A stretch of DNA of 64,000 nucleotides, taken from contig NZ_JABMKZ010000006.1 of assembly GCF_013204855.1 (NCBI RefSeq), forward strand, positions 186,001 through 250,000. Reading direction: 5' to 3'. Of the stretch, positions 8,105-17,914 are shown piece after piece. Under the pieces are notes generated by a model, which was not told the origin of the DNA, ran no database searches, and saw only the letters and a list, made by a program, of their open reading frames with translations. Position numbers and translations under genes: made by a program. This stretch comes from Paenibacillus alba (GTDB taxonomy: Bacteria; Bacillota; Bacilli; Paenibacillales; NBRC-103111). Position 1 is the first letter of the stretch, and each line of letters opens with the position of its first letter.

Positions 8105-11100
8105 ATGTTAGAACATTTTAAATTGCATAAATTTATAACGTTTGGAAGTCTTATATCTGTAGGTTTTTACATTAGTTTGTTCATTGGGCTATTTTTGAAA
8201 TTATACAATGTAAATACACTAAGTCATTTTGATAGGAGAATCATCTCTGCCTCAACCATGGCAGCTGTTAATGTGGATTCTAGAATTTCTTTTTATTTTT
8301 TAGCATTAATATCAGTAGTTCTAATTTCTTTAATTATTTTCTACTTAATATATATTTGTCAACAAAACTTAACTAAATTATTTAATAATAGATATTTTGA
8401 TTTTAATATTAAGTTTTTTAATATTATTTCATTCTTTGGCTTTATATCTTTCTTGAACTTGGGTTTAAAAATTTCAATTAGTGTTATTATCAGTCTCCAC
8501 TTTGTTATAATACTACTTACAATATTAAAAGGAATAGCGTATATAAAGTCATGGAAAACAATTCAATATTTATTATCTAGTAATAAATTTGTTATTTGGT
8601 TTTTTCTATCTGCTTTTAGTTTAATGTTTGATATTGAATATGTTTTTAAAAAAAAACCATTATTTAACTACAGTCCATTTATTTATATACTAAGTTTTTT
8701 TATTATTATTGTATCAAGCTATGTTTTTCTTTTAATCTTAACACACAGAAAAAAGATCTCATTGCACAATGCTTCTAAAATAATAATCTTAAGCACTTTT
8801 CCTTTAACAATAACTCCTTCTTTATTGCCTATTTCCAATGAAACCTTTCTAATTTTAAATCAACAAGGTATTTTTAATATTTCTCCACTAAAAATTCAAG
8901 CAATCTTATTTATTCTCATCCTCTCAGTGAGCTTTGTGTTATTTGTACTAGCTTATATAGGAAAATTTAATGAGAGGAAAGTTTGCTTAAAAGGGATTCT
9001 AGAAAATCTATATTATCCGGGATTCTTAATTATGTTTGCGATGATATTGTATCAGCCTGCTGTCAAAATGGGACCTCCTTCAGAATTATTTGAGTCGGGT
9101 AACCCAGGACTTGCGATAGATCAATTATTCCGCTATGGTAGAATACCAATATTAGAAACTTTTAATGCACATGCTTTTTCAGAACTTTTAAGCCCATTAG
9201 TTTTTTCTATCTTAAATGGATATCAAGGTTGGGCAGGTAATTTATATTCTGAGGTAATCGATAAAATTTTTTATTACTTGATTGCATATTTTTTTCTGAA
9301 AAGATTATTCTCTAAGGAACTTGCAGTGATATTGTTACTTTTTTTTCCTGTTGGGATTCTTACAAATTTTGTGCTTCCTAATTATTATATTATCTCATTA
9401 ATATCTGTTTTTGGAATATTAAAATTGATTAAAGCTAAATATAGCTTTCAGGGTTATTTAATATTTTGGTTTATATTGAGCTTGACATTTATGTGGCGCT
9501 TTGATTTAGGATCAGCAGCAATAATGTCAGCTCTGGGTGTAATCATTTCTTGTGTGGTTATTTATAGAAACAAATTTAATATTAGTAAATTTGTTTTTAG
9601 TGGGATGTTAATATTTATATTTTGGTTTTCACTATTTCTCTTAATAGCTTTTCTGAAGCATATACCAGTTATATTTAGATTAAAGGAATTGTTTTCAGTG
9701 ATTTCTTCCAATCAAGTTTGGGGGTATCCAACAATAGGGGACAGTGGACAGATAAAATATTATTTATATTATTATTTAGTGCCAATCCTGAATTTAGCAA
9801 TGTTTTTGTTTATTATTTATAAAAATAAGTTTGTAAATAAAGTTAAGCAAGAGGTATTTGTTTCAATAATATTCATGGTTTTGTTTTCAATATTAAATTT
9901 TCCCCGTGGATTAGTTCGACATTCTCTTGTGGAAAACAATACAGTAATGATTTTGGGTTTCCTTACTTTTTGTTTATCTTATTTCCTATATTTATTTTCG
10001 AAAATCAATAAATTGGAAAAATATCTATTATTTTCAATTGTAGCTATTGGCATTTCATTAATAGTGGCATCAGGATCTCAAAAAATAAACAAATCCGATA
10101 ATTCTTTGATAGTGCAAACAATGAAAAGTATGCCATCCTCATTTGTTAATTACAAGGTCGAAAAGACTAAGATCGCCCGATATGAAGAATCACAAGAATA
10201 TTCTGTAACGACGTATTCATCTCTCAAGAAATTTTTCGACGAAACTATGGCCCCTGATGAAACGTTTATTGATTTTAGTAATTCGCCATATTTATATGTA
10301 TACACACAACGAAGAACACCAATGTATATTAATCAAACACCAGTGTTTCTATCCGATGAAATATCACAGTTGTCATTTTTAGAAGAAATCAAATCGTCGT
10401 CAATTCCTTACGTAATATTTGCTGATAAAGGGGGATGGACTAACTTAGATGGAGTACCTAATAATATTCGTTCTTATCGTGTAGCAGAATATATTTATAA
10501 AAATTACGAACCTCTAGTAAAAATGAATGGTTTAGGAGTATGGGTACTTCATACGAGAAAAAATGAATTGGAAAATAAATTAAACAAATTAAATGAGCCG
10601 TTCCAAGTTACAACATTATTTGATTCTAATAGATCATGGGATAAAAATTATGTTATAGATGACCTCAATGCTACGATTTCTGAGAACACAATAAAGCTGG
10701 TCACAGGATCTAAAGACCCTCAATTATATGGAATAATTGGAGCATCAAAGCAGCAGGAGGTATTACTAAGGGAAGGTGATTATAACAACTTGGAGATGAT
10801 CTACACATCACAAAAAGGTGGTAATCTTCAAATTTTTTATCAAATTGATAATTTTCAATTTAATGAACAATTTAGTACTAAAGTACATATTGATCAGACT
10901 TCTGTTCCAACAATTGTTAATTTACCTATTCCGTTTAATGGGCTTTTAAAAGATATCAGAATAGATCCGCCATCAGATGATGTATTCAATATTAACAATT
11001 TATCTATAAAAACACGTGATTCCAGTCAAGTGATTAATGAGAATTATCAACTACCTTTGGATGAAAGTGTGGACATATCATGGTTGCCGTACTACTGGGG

Positions 11101-11485
11101 CTCAAAAGACTCGCTTGAAGCAACATCTCGAACTAAAGTACTGAGTACATTAGTTGGAAACGAAATGATTATTCAATCTGGAAGTAATAGTTTTAAAATT
11201 AATAATAATCTCCAGAAAAGTAATGGGAATTATTTATATTTAAGATTAAAATCTAATGAAATCAGAGATCCATATAAGATGATTGTTAAATATAATGGAT
11301 TGACAAATGTGGGGATGTCTAATACATCCATATCATTCTTGATTAAAGCTGATGGTCAATATCATGATTATCTTATTAGAGTTAGTAGTCAATTCAACTG
11401 GCATAGAACTAGTATTGATGTATTCAACCTAGATCCAGAGGCCGCAACTACTATAGAATCTATAAACATTAGGGAAGGAGATTGA
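8105..11485 (+). CDS. Large GT-C-type polytopic membrane protein with extracytoplasmic C-terminal domain
   Basis: This 1126-residue protein has about 16-18 hydrophobic helices in residues 1-670, then a hydrophilic domain of about 450 residues that should lie outside the cell. AAAGGAGAA precedes the ATG. The acidic, aromatic external loop after about residue 320 (with FESGNPGLAIDQLFRYGRIP) and the motif MWRFDLGSAA fit GT-C glycosyltransferases that use polyprenyl-phosphate sugars. I cannot assign a named family. The C-terminal part contains beta-rich stretches reminiscent of carbohydrate-binding or YfhO-like regions. It follows the small flippase, so external decoration of the exported glycan is the most economical role. 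G+C is very low. Confidence 0.55.
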   Translation: MLEHFKLHKFITFGSLISVGFYISLFIGLFLKLYNVNTLSHFDRRIISASTMAAVNVDSRISFYFLALISVVLISLIIFYLIYICQQNLTKLFNNRYFDFNIKFFNIISFFGFISFLNLGLKISISVIISLHFVIILLTILKGIAYIKSWKTIQYLLSSNKFVIWFFLSAFSLMFDIEYVFKKKPLFNYSPFIYILSFFIIIVSSYVFLLILTHRKKISLHNASKIIILSTFPLTITPSLLPISNETFLILNQQGIFNISPLKIQAILFILILSVSFVLFVLAYIGKFNERKVCLKGILENLYYPGFLIMFAMILYQPAVKMGPPSELFESGNPGLAIDQLFRYGRIPILETFNAHAFSELLSPLVFSILNGYQGWAGNLYSEVIDKIFYYLIAYFFLKRLFSKELAVILLLFFPVGILTNFVLPNYYIISLISVFGILKLIKAKYSFQGYLIFWFILSLTFMWRFDLGSAAIMSALGVIISCVVIYRNKFNISKFVFSGMLIFIFWFSLFLLIAFLKHIPVIFRLKELFSVISSNQVWGYPTIGDSGQIKYYLYYYLVPILNLAMFLFIIYKNKFVNKVKQEVFVSIIFMVLFSILNFPRGLVRHSLVENNTVMILGFLTFCLSYFLYLFSKINKLEKYLLFSIVAIGISLIVASGSQKINKSDNSLIVQTMKSMPSSFVNYKVEKTKIARYEESQEYSVTTYSSLKKFFDETMAPDETFIDFSNSPYLYVYTQRRTPMYINQTPVFLSDEISQLSFLEEIKSSSIPYVIFADKGGWTNLDGVPNNIRSYRVAEYIYKNYEPLVKMNGLGVWVLHTRKNELENKLNKLNEPFQVTTLFDSNRSWDKNYVIDDLNATISENTIKLVTGSKDPQLYGIIGASKQQEVLLREGDYNNLEMIYTSQKGGNLQIFYQIDNFQFNEQFSTKVHIDQTSVPTIVNLPIPFNGLLKDIRIDPPSDDVFNINNLSIKTRDSSQVINENYQLPLDESVDISWLPYYWGSKDSLEATSRTKVLSTLVGNEMIIQSGSNSFKINNNLQKSNGNYLYLRLKSNEIRDPYKMIVKYNGLTNVGMSNTSISFLIKADGQYHDYLIRVSSQFNWHRTSIDVFNLDPEAATTIESINIREGD

Positions 11486-11522
11486 TTCCATCAAATTATA
11501 AGGCTAACTAGTTTAACAAGAA

Positions 11523-11560
11523 AGCGGATAGGCTCCTTAACTTAGTAGAGTCTATCTGCT
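11523..11560 (+). terminator. Hairpin downstream of the GT-C-like gene
   Basis: AGCGGATAGGCTC (11523-11535) pairs with GAGTCTATCTGCT (11548-11560) through a 13-bp stem with two G-U pairs and a 12-base loop. No clean U-tract follows, so it may be a weak terminator or a 3-prime-end stabilising hairpin. Confidence 0.4.
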
Positions 11561-11882
11561 GAATGTTCTCGGTCTCGGAGTTTCTTTCTAATAGTTAAAA
11601 CTTTCAAGTATTAAAGTGTTGGTTTGGATTCATTTTTTACAAGCAACAGTGGAATCATCGTAGATTTTAGTATTCTCTTTATGTGCATGGCAGAATAATG
11701 GGTTACTCATGAAAACTCTCATGTAGAATTTCAGCCAGTTCGTGATTGAATAGAAAAGCTGAATATTTACATGCAGGGAATGAATCCTCATTATTAATGA
11801 GAGTATCTTTAGTTATATTACTCATCGTAACGGAAATTGCTTTTTCATAGGAATGAAATCAGCAGTATAGAAAGGACTAAAA

Positions 11883-13330
11883 ATGAGGGGAAAAGTAAAT
11901 TCAAATACTTTGATAATAAATTTTTTAGTTCTTTAGTTTTATTAATGCTTATATTATATTTTTCTTTAAGTCGAATATTCTTTTCTGATTTCTACCCATA
12001 AATGGTGATTTCAGAATTATAATGGATATAGACCTTATTAACTATAAGCAATAGTTTTACAATGAGTTTAGCATTAACTAGCTTTATTACAGCTTTATTT
12101 TTTGCATCTCTATTATTTCATTTGAATATTAAACATTTCAAAAGATCGATTATTTTGACTGTTCTAATCATATTAGCCGTAATATTTCATTTTCCGGATT
12201 TTTTAAATTCAGACAGAATGGTTCGAGCTTTTTTGCCTTTTATAATTAATTAATTAATTATTTATTTTTATTATAAATAAAATTCAACTTATCAATAAAA
12301 TAAGATACCATTCTATTTATTCTTGGAATTATTTTGGGTGCAGGAGTCGGATTGTCAAATGATTACGCTTTAAGTGTCTTGTTAGCTGAGACAACTATTT
12401 ATAGTGTTCTTAATATTAGAAGAAATTTTTTTGTTAAGATTATATTCCTTATTTTAGACTGATTTTTTATGTAAGTATATTAAGTCAAATTACATTAAAT
12501 TAATTTTATATAAATTCGAGTAAACTAAAAGCTGTTTTTCTAGGTATTCTTCGGCATTAGAATTTATAAATTCAAAATATCAACCAACAGGCTATCGATT
12601 ATATTATTCATGCAGCAAATTGGTTTTTTTATAGAAAATTACTGGAATATTATAAACAATGTTTTATAGAAACTGCAAAAGCAAACGCAAGTGGCCACTG
12701 TAGAAATTTATGTGAAGACTGATAAATCCATAAATAACGTGATTGCAGATATTAACTTACAATATAATACTACTTGGAAAAGTAATAGATTTACAAAGGG
12801 AGTAGGATTGAAGAAAATAGTTGCAGTTAAGGATGAATGGTCAGAATCTAAAGGTGTGGGCCTTTATAATTTACAGGATAAAACATTGATTTGAATATAC
12901 CAATCAAATTATCGCATGGTCTAGGAGAATTCTCACTAAGTTAATACCCAATTCAAATTACAAATATTAATGTAAAGGTAAATAAAATTAATCTATCCTA
13001 CCAAATGTACCAAGTGATGCATCGGATTTATTAGATATGTATAAAGAAGAATACGTTCAAGCAGAAATTTAACAGATGAAAATTGGGAGAAAGGCATACA
13101 TCGAACACAAAATATTATTTTATTAAAAAATGCGTGAATAAATAGAAAAACTGTACAAAGTAAAAATAACTTTAAATGGAGAATGATTTCACATAAAATT
13201 TCTCGGATAACAATTCTTGGTAACGACAGAATAAATATAGTTTAAAAAGATAATTTCCCTAAACGTATATTGGAGTATCCAACTAAATTAGAGTTTACAG
13301 ATACTACTTGATTAATGCCATTAATTCAAA
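11883..13330 (+). pseudogene. Decayed gene(s), including a membrane-protein remnant
   Basis: No frame longer than about 67 codons survives, yet coding-like stretches persist. A start-like ATG at 11883 follows AAAGGA. Hydrophobic segments occur around 11930-12000 and 12062-12253, and a fragment reading ILGIILGAGVGLSNDYALSV begins near 12312 and ends at TGA 12460-12462. A soluble piece occupies 12691-12894, with more broken frames to about 13310. The membrane fragment resembles the helix-plus-WRFDLGSAAIMSAL area of the intact GT-C-like neighbour, so a second GT-C or polymerase gene ruined by frameshifts is likely. The 11561-11882 stretch also shows no gene. Confidence 0.55.
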
Positions 13331-13405
13331 ATTAACATATCTACATAAATATTTTGATATGATATATAATTATTTAGATTTCATTAGTTTGCTGAAAGGA
13401 ACACC

Positions 13406-14530
13406 ATGGATATAAAAAAATATGACTACGTAATATTCGGTGCTGGAATTTATGGGATGTATGCGGCAAAGCTATTAGCCTCAAAAGATATCAGAGTTGC
13501 ACTTATAGAAATAGATGATAAACCGCTGCAACGAGCAAGCTACATCAATCAAGCTAGAGTTCATAATGGCTATCACTACCCTAGAAGTGTTTCAACCGCT
13601 GAAAAATCAGCGAATTATTATAGACGCTTTAACGAGGAGTTTGAGTATGCTATTCACAGGCAATTCAAAAAAGTATATGCAATTTCTTTGTATGATTCCT
13701 TAACAAACGCAGAACAGTTCAAACGATTTTGTGATTATGTAAGAATTCCAGCAGAAGAAGTAAATACCTCGAAATATTTTAACAATGGGATGATTGAGGC
13801 TGCTTACGAAACAGATGAATTTACTTATGATGCACAAAAAATAAGAAATGCGCTATTTGAAGAGTTAAGTGAATTTAACAACGTCGATATGATTTTTAGT
13901 GGTCAGATAGAGAAAGCAGAAATTGTTGGAACTGATTATCAAGTTTGCTTAAAAAATGGGATAAGTATACAAACGCCTAACGTATTGAATGCTACTTATG
14001 CTAGCATAAATCAGTTACTGCATTTTTTCGGATATGATCTATTCCAAACGAAGTACGAACTTTGTGAGGTAATTCTTACAAGGGTTTCATCTAACTTTTC
14101 TAATGTTGGAATTACCGTCATGGACGGGCCTTTTTTCTCACTGATGCCTTTCGGATTTTCCGGTACACACTCTCTCACTTCAGTTAGTGATACTCCTCAT
14201 GAAACAAGTACTGAACAGTTTCCTAAGTTCTCATGCCAAACCTTCAGGGCAGATTGCAATGAAAACGTTTTGCGTAATTGCAATTCATGTAACTATAGCC
14301 CGCTTTCAGCATGGATTAGGATGAGTCAGCTAGCAAGAAAGTATTTGAAATCTGAGATATCAGTGCATTATGATTCATCGTTATTTGCAGTGAAAACAAT
14401 TTTAAATACAGCGGAAATTGATGATTCCCGACCTACTGTAATTAAAATCTCTTCAAATAAACCGAAATTTATATCTGTGTTCTCTGGTAAATTCAATACA
14501 ATTTACGACTTAGAGGAGGTTTTACTGTGA
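13406..14530 (+). CDS. FAD-dependent oxidoreductase (DAO-type) of a glycan cluster
   Basis: This 374-residue protein opens with a dinucleotide-binding fold, YDVIFGAGIYGMYAAK-like (GAGIYG, residues 12-17), followed by an acidic strand end ALIEIDD. The early segment QARVHNGYHYPRS is typical of DAO-superfamily oxidoreductases that occur in O-antigen and capsule loci. It probably oxidises a nucleotide- or lipid-linked sugar or related intermediate in the cytosol; the substrate is unknown. GAAAGGAAC lies ahead of ATG 13406. It overlaps the next gene by four bases (GTGA), starting a tight set with a GtrB-like transferase, an SDR and a TIM-barrel protein that probably act together. Confidence 0.75.
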   Translation: MDIKKYDYVIFGAGIYGMYAAKLLASKDIRVALIEIDDKPLQRASYINQARVHNGYHYPRSVSTAEKSANYYRRFNEEFEYAIHRQFKKVYAISLYDSLTNAEQFKRFCDYVRIPAEEVNTSKYFNNGMIEAAYETDEFTYDAQKIRNALFEELSEFNNVDMIFSGQIEKAEIVGTDYQVCLKNGISIQTPNVLNATYASINQLLHFFGYDLFQTKYELCEVILTRVSSNFSNVGITVMDGPFFSLMPFGFSGTHSLTSVSDTPHETSTEQFPKFSCQTFRADCNENVLRNCNSCNYSPLSAWIRMSQLARKYLKSEISVHYDSSLFAVKTILNTAEIDDSRPTVIKISSNKPKFISVFSGKFNTIYDLEEVLL

Positions 14531-15534
14531 AAGAACAAGTCTTCGTCTCAGCAATTGTTTATGTACATGATGAAGAACACAGTGTTGCTAATGGATTAGA
14601 GGAATTAAATATGTCACTCTCTTCAATCTTTAAAAATTATGAGATCATCCTTGTTAATGATGCTAGTGCGGATGCAACATTGCTAAATGCAAGGGAAATT
14701 AAAGAGTCTCTAAATGGCAATTTAACAATAATAAATCTTTCCAGACGTCATGGTATCGAAAGAGCAATGAATGCAGGCCTTGTAAAGTCTATTGGGGACT
14801 TCATTTTTGAAATTGAAAATATTAATTTTGAATATTCTTTAGAAATTATATACTCATTATTTAAAATGGCTTTAAGCGGGAATGACATCGTCGCGGCATC
14901 CCCTAATACAGGTTTATCTTGGACCTCTAAGTTATTTTATAAGCTTGTGAATAGCTTTTCTTACTTAAAGCTTGATTTAAAGACAGAATCAATAAGAATT
15001 GTATCTCGCCGCGCACTAAACGCGATGCTAAATTTAAAAGAGAAAGTGCGTTATCGAAAAGCTCTTTATGCATATACGGGTTTCAAAAAACAATTGATTG
15101 AGTACGACCCAATCATTAAATTGAATTCTGAAAAATCTAAATTAAATCGAGAAAATATAAGTACTGCTTTTGATGTTATTGTCTCCTTTTCTAATATTGG
15201 ACTTAGGGTTTCTCATTATTTATCCATTTTGTTTCTACTCTTTAGTTTATTCATGGCTATATATACTTTTTATAATTATTTCTTCAACAAAAATATTGTT
15301 GAAGGTTGGACAACTTTGATGATTCTAATTAGTTTTGGGTTCACTGGATTATTCTTTATAGTTGGGATGCTTGGGGAATATATTTCACGACTACTGATCG
15401 AGATTCAGAATCGTCCCTTTTATACAACTAGCTCCACTGAAATGTATAAGCCTGTTAATCAGTATACGAATAATGAAATTCACCAGGCGCGTATTGAAGC
15501 TGCGATTGCAAAAGAAGGAGGAGTTAACTTGTGA
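14527..15534 (+). CDS. GtrB/ArnC-like glycosyltransferase 2 with two C-terminal membrane helices; DxD replaced
   Basis: This 335-residue protein has the layout of GtrB/ArnC/DPM1-like enzymes: a GT2 domain (VNDASADAT near 39-47, RRHGIERAMNAGL) followed by two membrane helices (about 228-250 and 262-285) and a short tail. Such enzymes load a sugar onto undecaprenyl phosphate. Where family members have the metal-binding D-x-D (LDADLQ), this protein reads FEIENINFEY, so neither aspartate is kept. It may use an altered acidic residue, have a changed metal requirement or be non-catalytic. Start GTG 14527 overlaps the preceding stop; GAGGAG lies upstream. Overlap with the next gene (GTGA) shows one transcript. 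Confidence 0.75.
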   Translation: MKEQVFVSAIVYVHDEEHSVANGLEELNMSLSSIFKNYEIILVNDASADATLLNAREIKESLNGNLTIINLSRRHGIERAMNAGLVKSIGDFIFEIENINFEYSLEIIYSLFKMALSGNDIVAASPNTGLSWTSKLFYKLVNSFSYLKLDLKTESIRIVSRRALNAMLNLKEKVRYRKALYAYTGFKKQLIEYDPIIKLNSEKSKLNRENISTAFDVIVSFSNIGLRVSHYLSILFLLFSLFMAIYTFYNYFFNKNIVEGWTTLMILISFGFTGLFFIVGMLGEYISRLLIEIQNRPFYTTSSTEMYKPVNQYTNNEIHQARIEAAIAKEGGVNL

Positions 15535-16316
15535 AGACTGCATTAATTGGATATACAGGCTTCGTAGGAAGTTCATTAATTAAACAAACCAACTTTGATT
15601 ATTGTTATAACACTAAGAATATCGAAGAAATCCGAGGGGGGAAATTTTCAACTGTTATTTGTGCAGGAGCTCCCGCGTTAAAATGGAAAGCAAATCAAGA
15701 ACCAGAAGAGGATTTGGCTAATATTCAGATGCTGATAAGTCATTTATCACATATTGAAGCTGAGGAGTTCGTTTTGATTTCGACAGTTGACGTCTATAAG
15801 AATCCTTTAGGGGTTAATGAGGATACTCCAATTGATCTTGATGAGTTGGAGGCTTACGGTAAACATAGGTTCTATTTGGAACAATTTATTTCAAACAAGT
15901 TTGCCAATTATTCTATCATTCGTCTTCCAGGGCTTATGGGAGTTGGTTTGAGGAAAAATATTATTTACGATTTAATGAACAATAATTGTCTACACCTTAC
16001 CCACAAAAGCAGTGTCTTTCAATTTTATGATATGTCTCAATTGTGGCAAAATATACTGACCGTAAGAAATAACAATGTTAAACTAATCAATTTCTCAACG
16101 GAGCCTATAGCAGTTCATGAGATTGCTCAAAGTTGTTTTAACATCGAGTTTAATAACGTCACTGATAAAGCGCCTGTTGCTTATGATATGAAAAGTATAT
16201 ATTCCAATTTGTTTAATTCTGAAAGTACGTATATGCTCACAAAAGAACAAGTTTTTGAAAGCATACGGAATTTAATTAGACTGGAGAATCTTCATCATGA
16301 AACTGGCAATCTCTAA
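15531..16316 (+). CDS. NAD(P)-dependent SDR-type epimerase/dehydratase-like protein
   Basis: This 261-residue protein has a Rossmann GYTGFVGS at residues 7-14 and a catalytic-region sequence EAYGKHRFYLEQF, so the usual YxxxK reads YxxxR. The protein is shorter than extended SDR sugar epimerases (about 310-340). The start GTG 15531 has a near-ideal AAGGAGGAG 8-9 bases upstream and overlaps the previous gene. It probably reduces, epimerises or dehydrates a sugar made together with the FAD enzyme and the TIM-barrel protein. Activity is uncertain because of the altered active site, although related cluster proteins may share this variant. Confidence 0.65.
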   Translation: MKTALIGYTGFVGSSLIKQTNFDYCYNTKNIEEIRGGKFSTVICAGAPALKWKANQEPEEDLANIQMLISHLSHIEAEEFVLISTVDVYKNPLGVNEDTPIDLDELEAYGKHRFYLEQFISNKFANYSIIRLPGLMGVGLRKNIIYDLMNNNCLHLTHKSSVFQFYDMSQLWQNILTVRNNNVKLINFSTEPIAVHEIAQSCFNIEFNNVTDKAPVAYDMKSIYSNLFNSESTYMLTKEQVFESIRNLIRLENLHHETGNL

Positions 16317-17100
16317 TATTGCTTGGGATGTTTCTAAAAATGTTGAGATAGTTACACTAGTTAAAAATTATGGAGTAAAGGGAATTGAAATCGCTCCAAC
16401 AAAGGTTTGTTCACAACCAGAAAATTCTAATTCAGCAATAATTAAAGATTATAAAGAATACTGGCAAAGTAAAGATTTAGAGTTAATTGCAATGCAATCA
16501 TTATTATTTGGAAAACCTGATTTATCAATATTTGGACCAAAACAATCAGATACTCTAGAGTATCTTTATTCGATTGTGGAGATGGCATCAAGTCTGTCAA
16601 CTAAAGCGCTTGTTTTTGGATCTCCTAAGAATCGAATTATAGGTAAAATGGATCCTAGAAAAGCGCGTGAGCAAGCTATTATTTTTTTTTCTAGCTTAGG
16701 GGAATATGCTTTACAAAGCAATGTATTTTTCTGTATTGAGGCAAATCCACAAGCTTACGGGTGTGATTTTTTAACAGGGACGCTCGATGCACTAGATTTC
16801 GTTAAAGAAGTAAACCACCCAGGTGTAAAGTTGCAAATTGACACAGGAACCTTATTTATTAATAGAGAGAATTCTATTGAAGTAATTAAAAGGTGTCTGC
16901 CTTATATAGGGCATTTTCATATTAGTGAACCATATTTAAATCTTATTGGAAATGAAGATCATTCAGATATTGCTGATTGCCTGAAAGATTTAGATTATAA
17001 AGGTTGGATTTCCATTGAAATGAAAAGTAATTTACTGGAAAATGATGTGATATCAGTAAAGACTGCCTTAGATTATGTGACTAAAACCTATCTTAAATAA
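16297..17100 (+). CDS. Sugar phosphate isomerase/epimerase-like TIM-barrel protein
   Basis: This 267-residue protein fits the xylose-isomerase-like TIM-barrel superfamily. It begins with MKLAISNIAWD, has acidic strand ends FFCIEANP and LQIDTGTL, the segment IGHFHISEP and a terminal WISIEMK. In the family these supply the Glu, Asp and His metal ligands. It overlaps the SDR gene by 20 bases. The protein should isomerise or epimerise a sugar intermediate in the cytosol. The conserved-looking trio FAD oxidoreductase, SDR and TIM barrel implies synthesis of one unusual sugar; its identity is not deducible. Confidence 0.72.
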   Translation: MKLAISNIAWDVSKNVEIVTLVKNYGVKGIEIAPTKVCSQPENSNSAIIKDYKEYWQSKDLELIAMQSLLFGKPDLSIFGPKQSDTLEYLYSIVEMASSLSTKALVFGSPKNRIIGKMDPRKAREQAIIFFSSLGEYALQSNVFFCIEANPQAYGCDFLTGTLDALDFVKEVNHPGVKLQIDTGTLFINRENSIEVIKRCLPYIGHFHISEPYLNLIGNEDHSDIADCLKDLDYKGWISIEMKSNLLENDVISVKTALDYVTKTYLK

Positions 17101-17118
17101 AATGGGGTGATTATTGAA

Positions 17119-17910
17119 ATGAAAGTAAATAAAGAATGGGAAATTCCTAAATATGAACTTACTGAATTTAAACCGAAGACGCATAAGTATTGTGTGTGTA
17201 TTCCTGTCATAAACGAAGGGGAGAAGATTCAAAAGGAATTAAAGAAAATAAGCCAATTTGAAGACATCATAGATATTCTTATTTTAGATGGTGGAAGTAC
17301 AGATGGTTCATTAGATCATGAGTTTCTTATTTCAAAAGGAGTCAGGGCAATCTTAATAAAAAAAGATATAGGAAAGTTGAGCGCTCAACTTAGAATGGGA
17401 TTTGCTTATGCTTTATCCCAAGGCTATGAAGGAATCATAACAGTCGACGGTAATAATAAAGATAGTGTTGAATCTATTCCACTATTTATAAAGCAGCTCG
17501 AAATTGGAATGGATTTTATTCAGGGTTCCCGTTATGTACCTGGGGGAAAAGAAGTAAATACACCGTTATCTCGGAAATTAGCCATCAAACTGATTCACGC
17601 TCCTTACTTATCTATCATTTCTGGTTTCAAATACACGGACACTACGAATGGTTTTCGTGCTCACTCAAAAAAGTTGCTATTGGACACCAGACTTAAACCT
17701 TTTCGAAGCATTTTTAGCACATACGAGTTATTGGCATACATCTCTGTAAAAGCACCACGTTTAGGATTTAATGTTGTTGAAATTCCCGTTTCAAGAGAAT
17801 ATCCAAAGGGAAAGATACCTACCAAAATCAGTCCGCTTCGAGGAAATGTTTTACTATTGAAAATATTGCTGGGACTCATGTATGGAAAATATAATCCGAG
17901 GAGCGAATAA
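17119..17910 (+). CDS. Glycosyltransferase family 2 (DPM1-like)
   Basis: This 263-residue cytosolic GT2 lacks C-terminal membrane helices. Motifs are CIPVINEGEKI, ILDGGSTDGS and TVDGNNKDS (metal-site region), followed by FIQGSRYVPGG. The last is typical of dolichyl- or polyprenyl-phosphate mannosyl/glucosyl synthase-like proteins. An in-frame GTG at 17107 would add four residues; ATG 17119 is preferred since TGGGG lies about 10 bases upstream. It may act as the fully intact counterpart to the DxD-altered GtrB-like enzyme encoded 1.6 kb upstream. Confidence 0.78.
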   Translation: MKVNKEWEIPKYELTEFKPKTHKYCVCIPVINEGEKIQKELKKISQFEDIIDILILDGGSTDGSLDHEFLISKGVRAILIKKDIGKLSAQLRMGFAYALSQGYEGIITVDGNNKDSVESIPLFIKQLEIGMDFIQGSRYVPGGKEVNTPLSRKLAIKLIHAPYLSIISGFKYTDTTNGFRAHSKKLLLDTRLKPFRSIFSTYELLAYISVKAPRLGFNVVEIPVSREYPKGKIPTKISPLRGNVLLLKILLGLMYGKYNPRSE

Positions 17911-17914
17911 TAAT

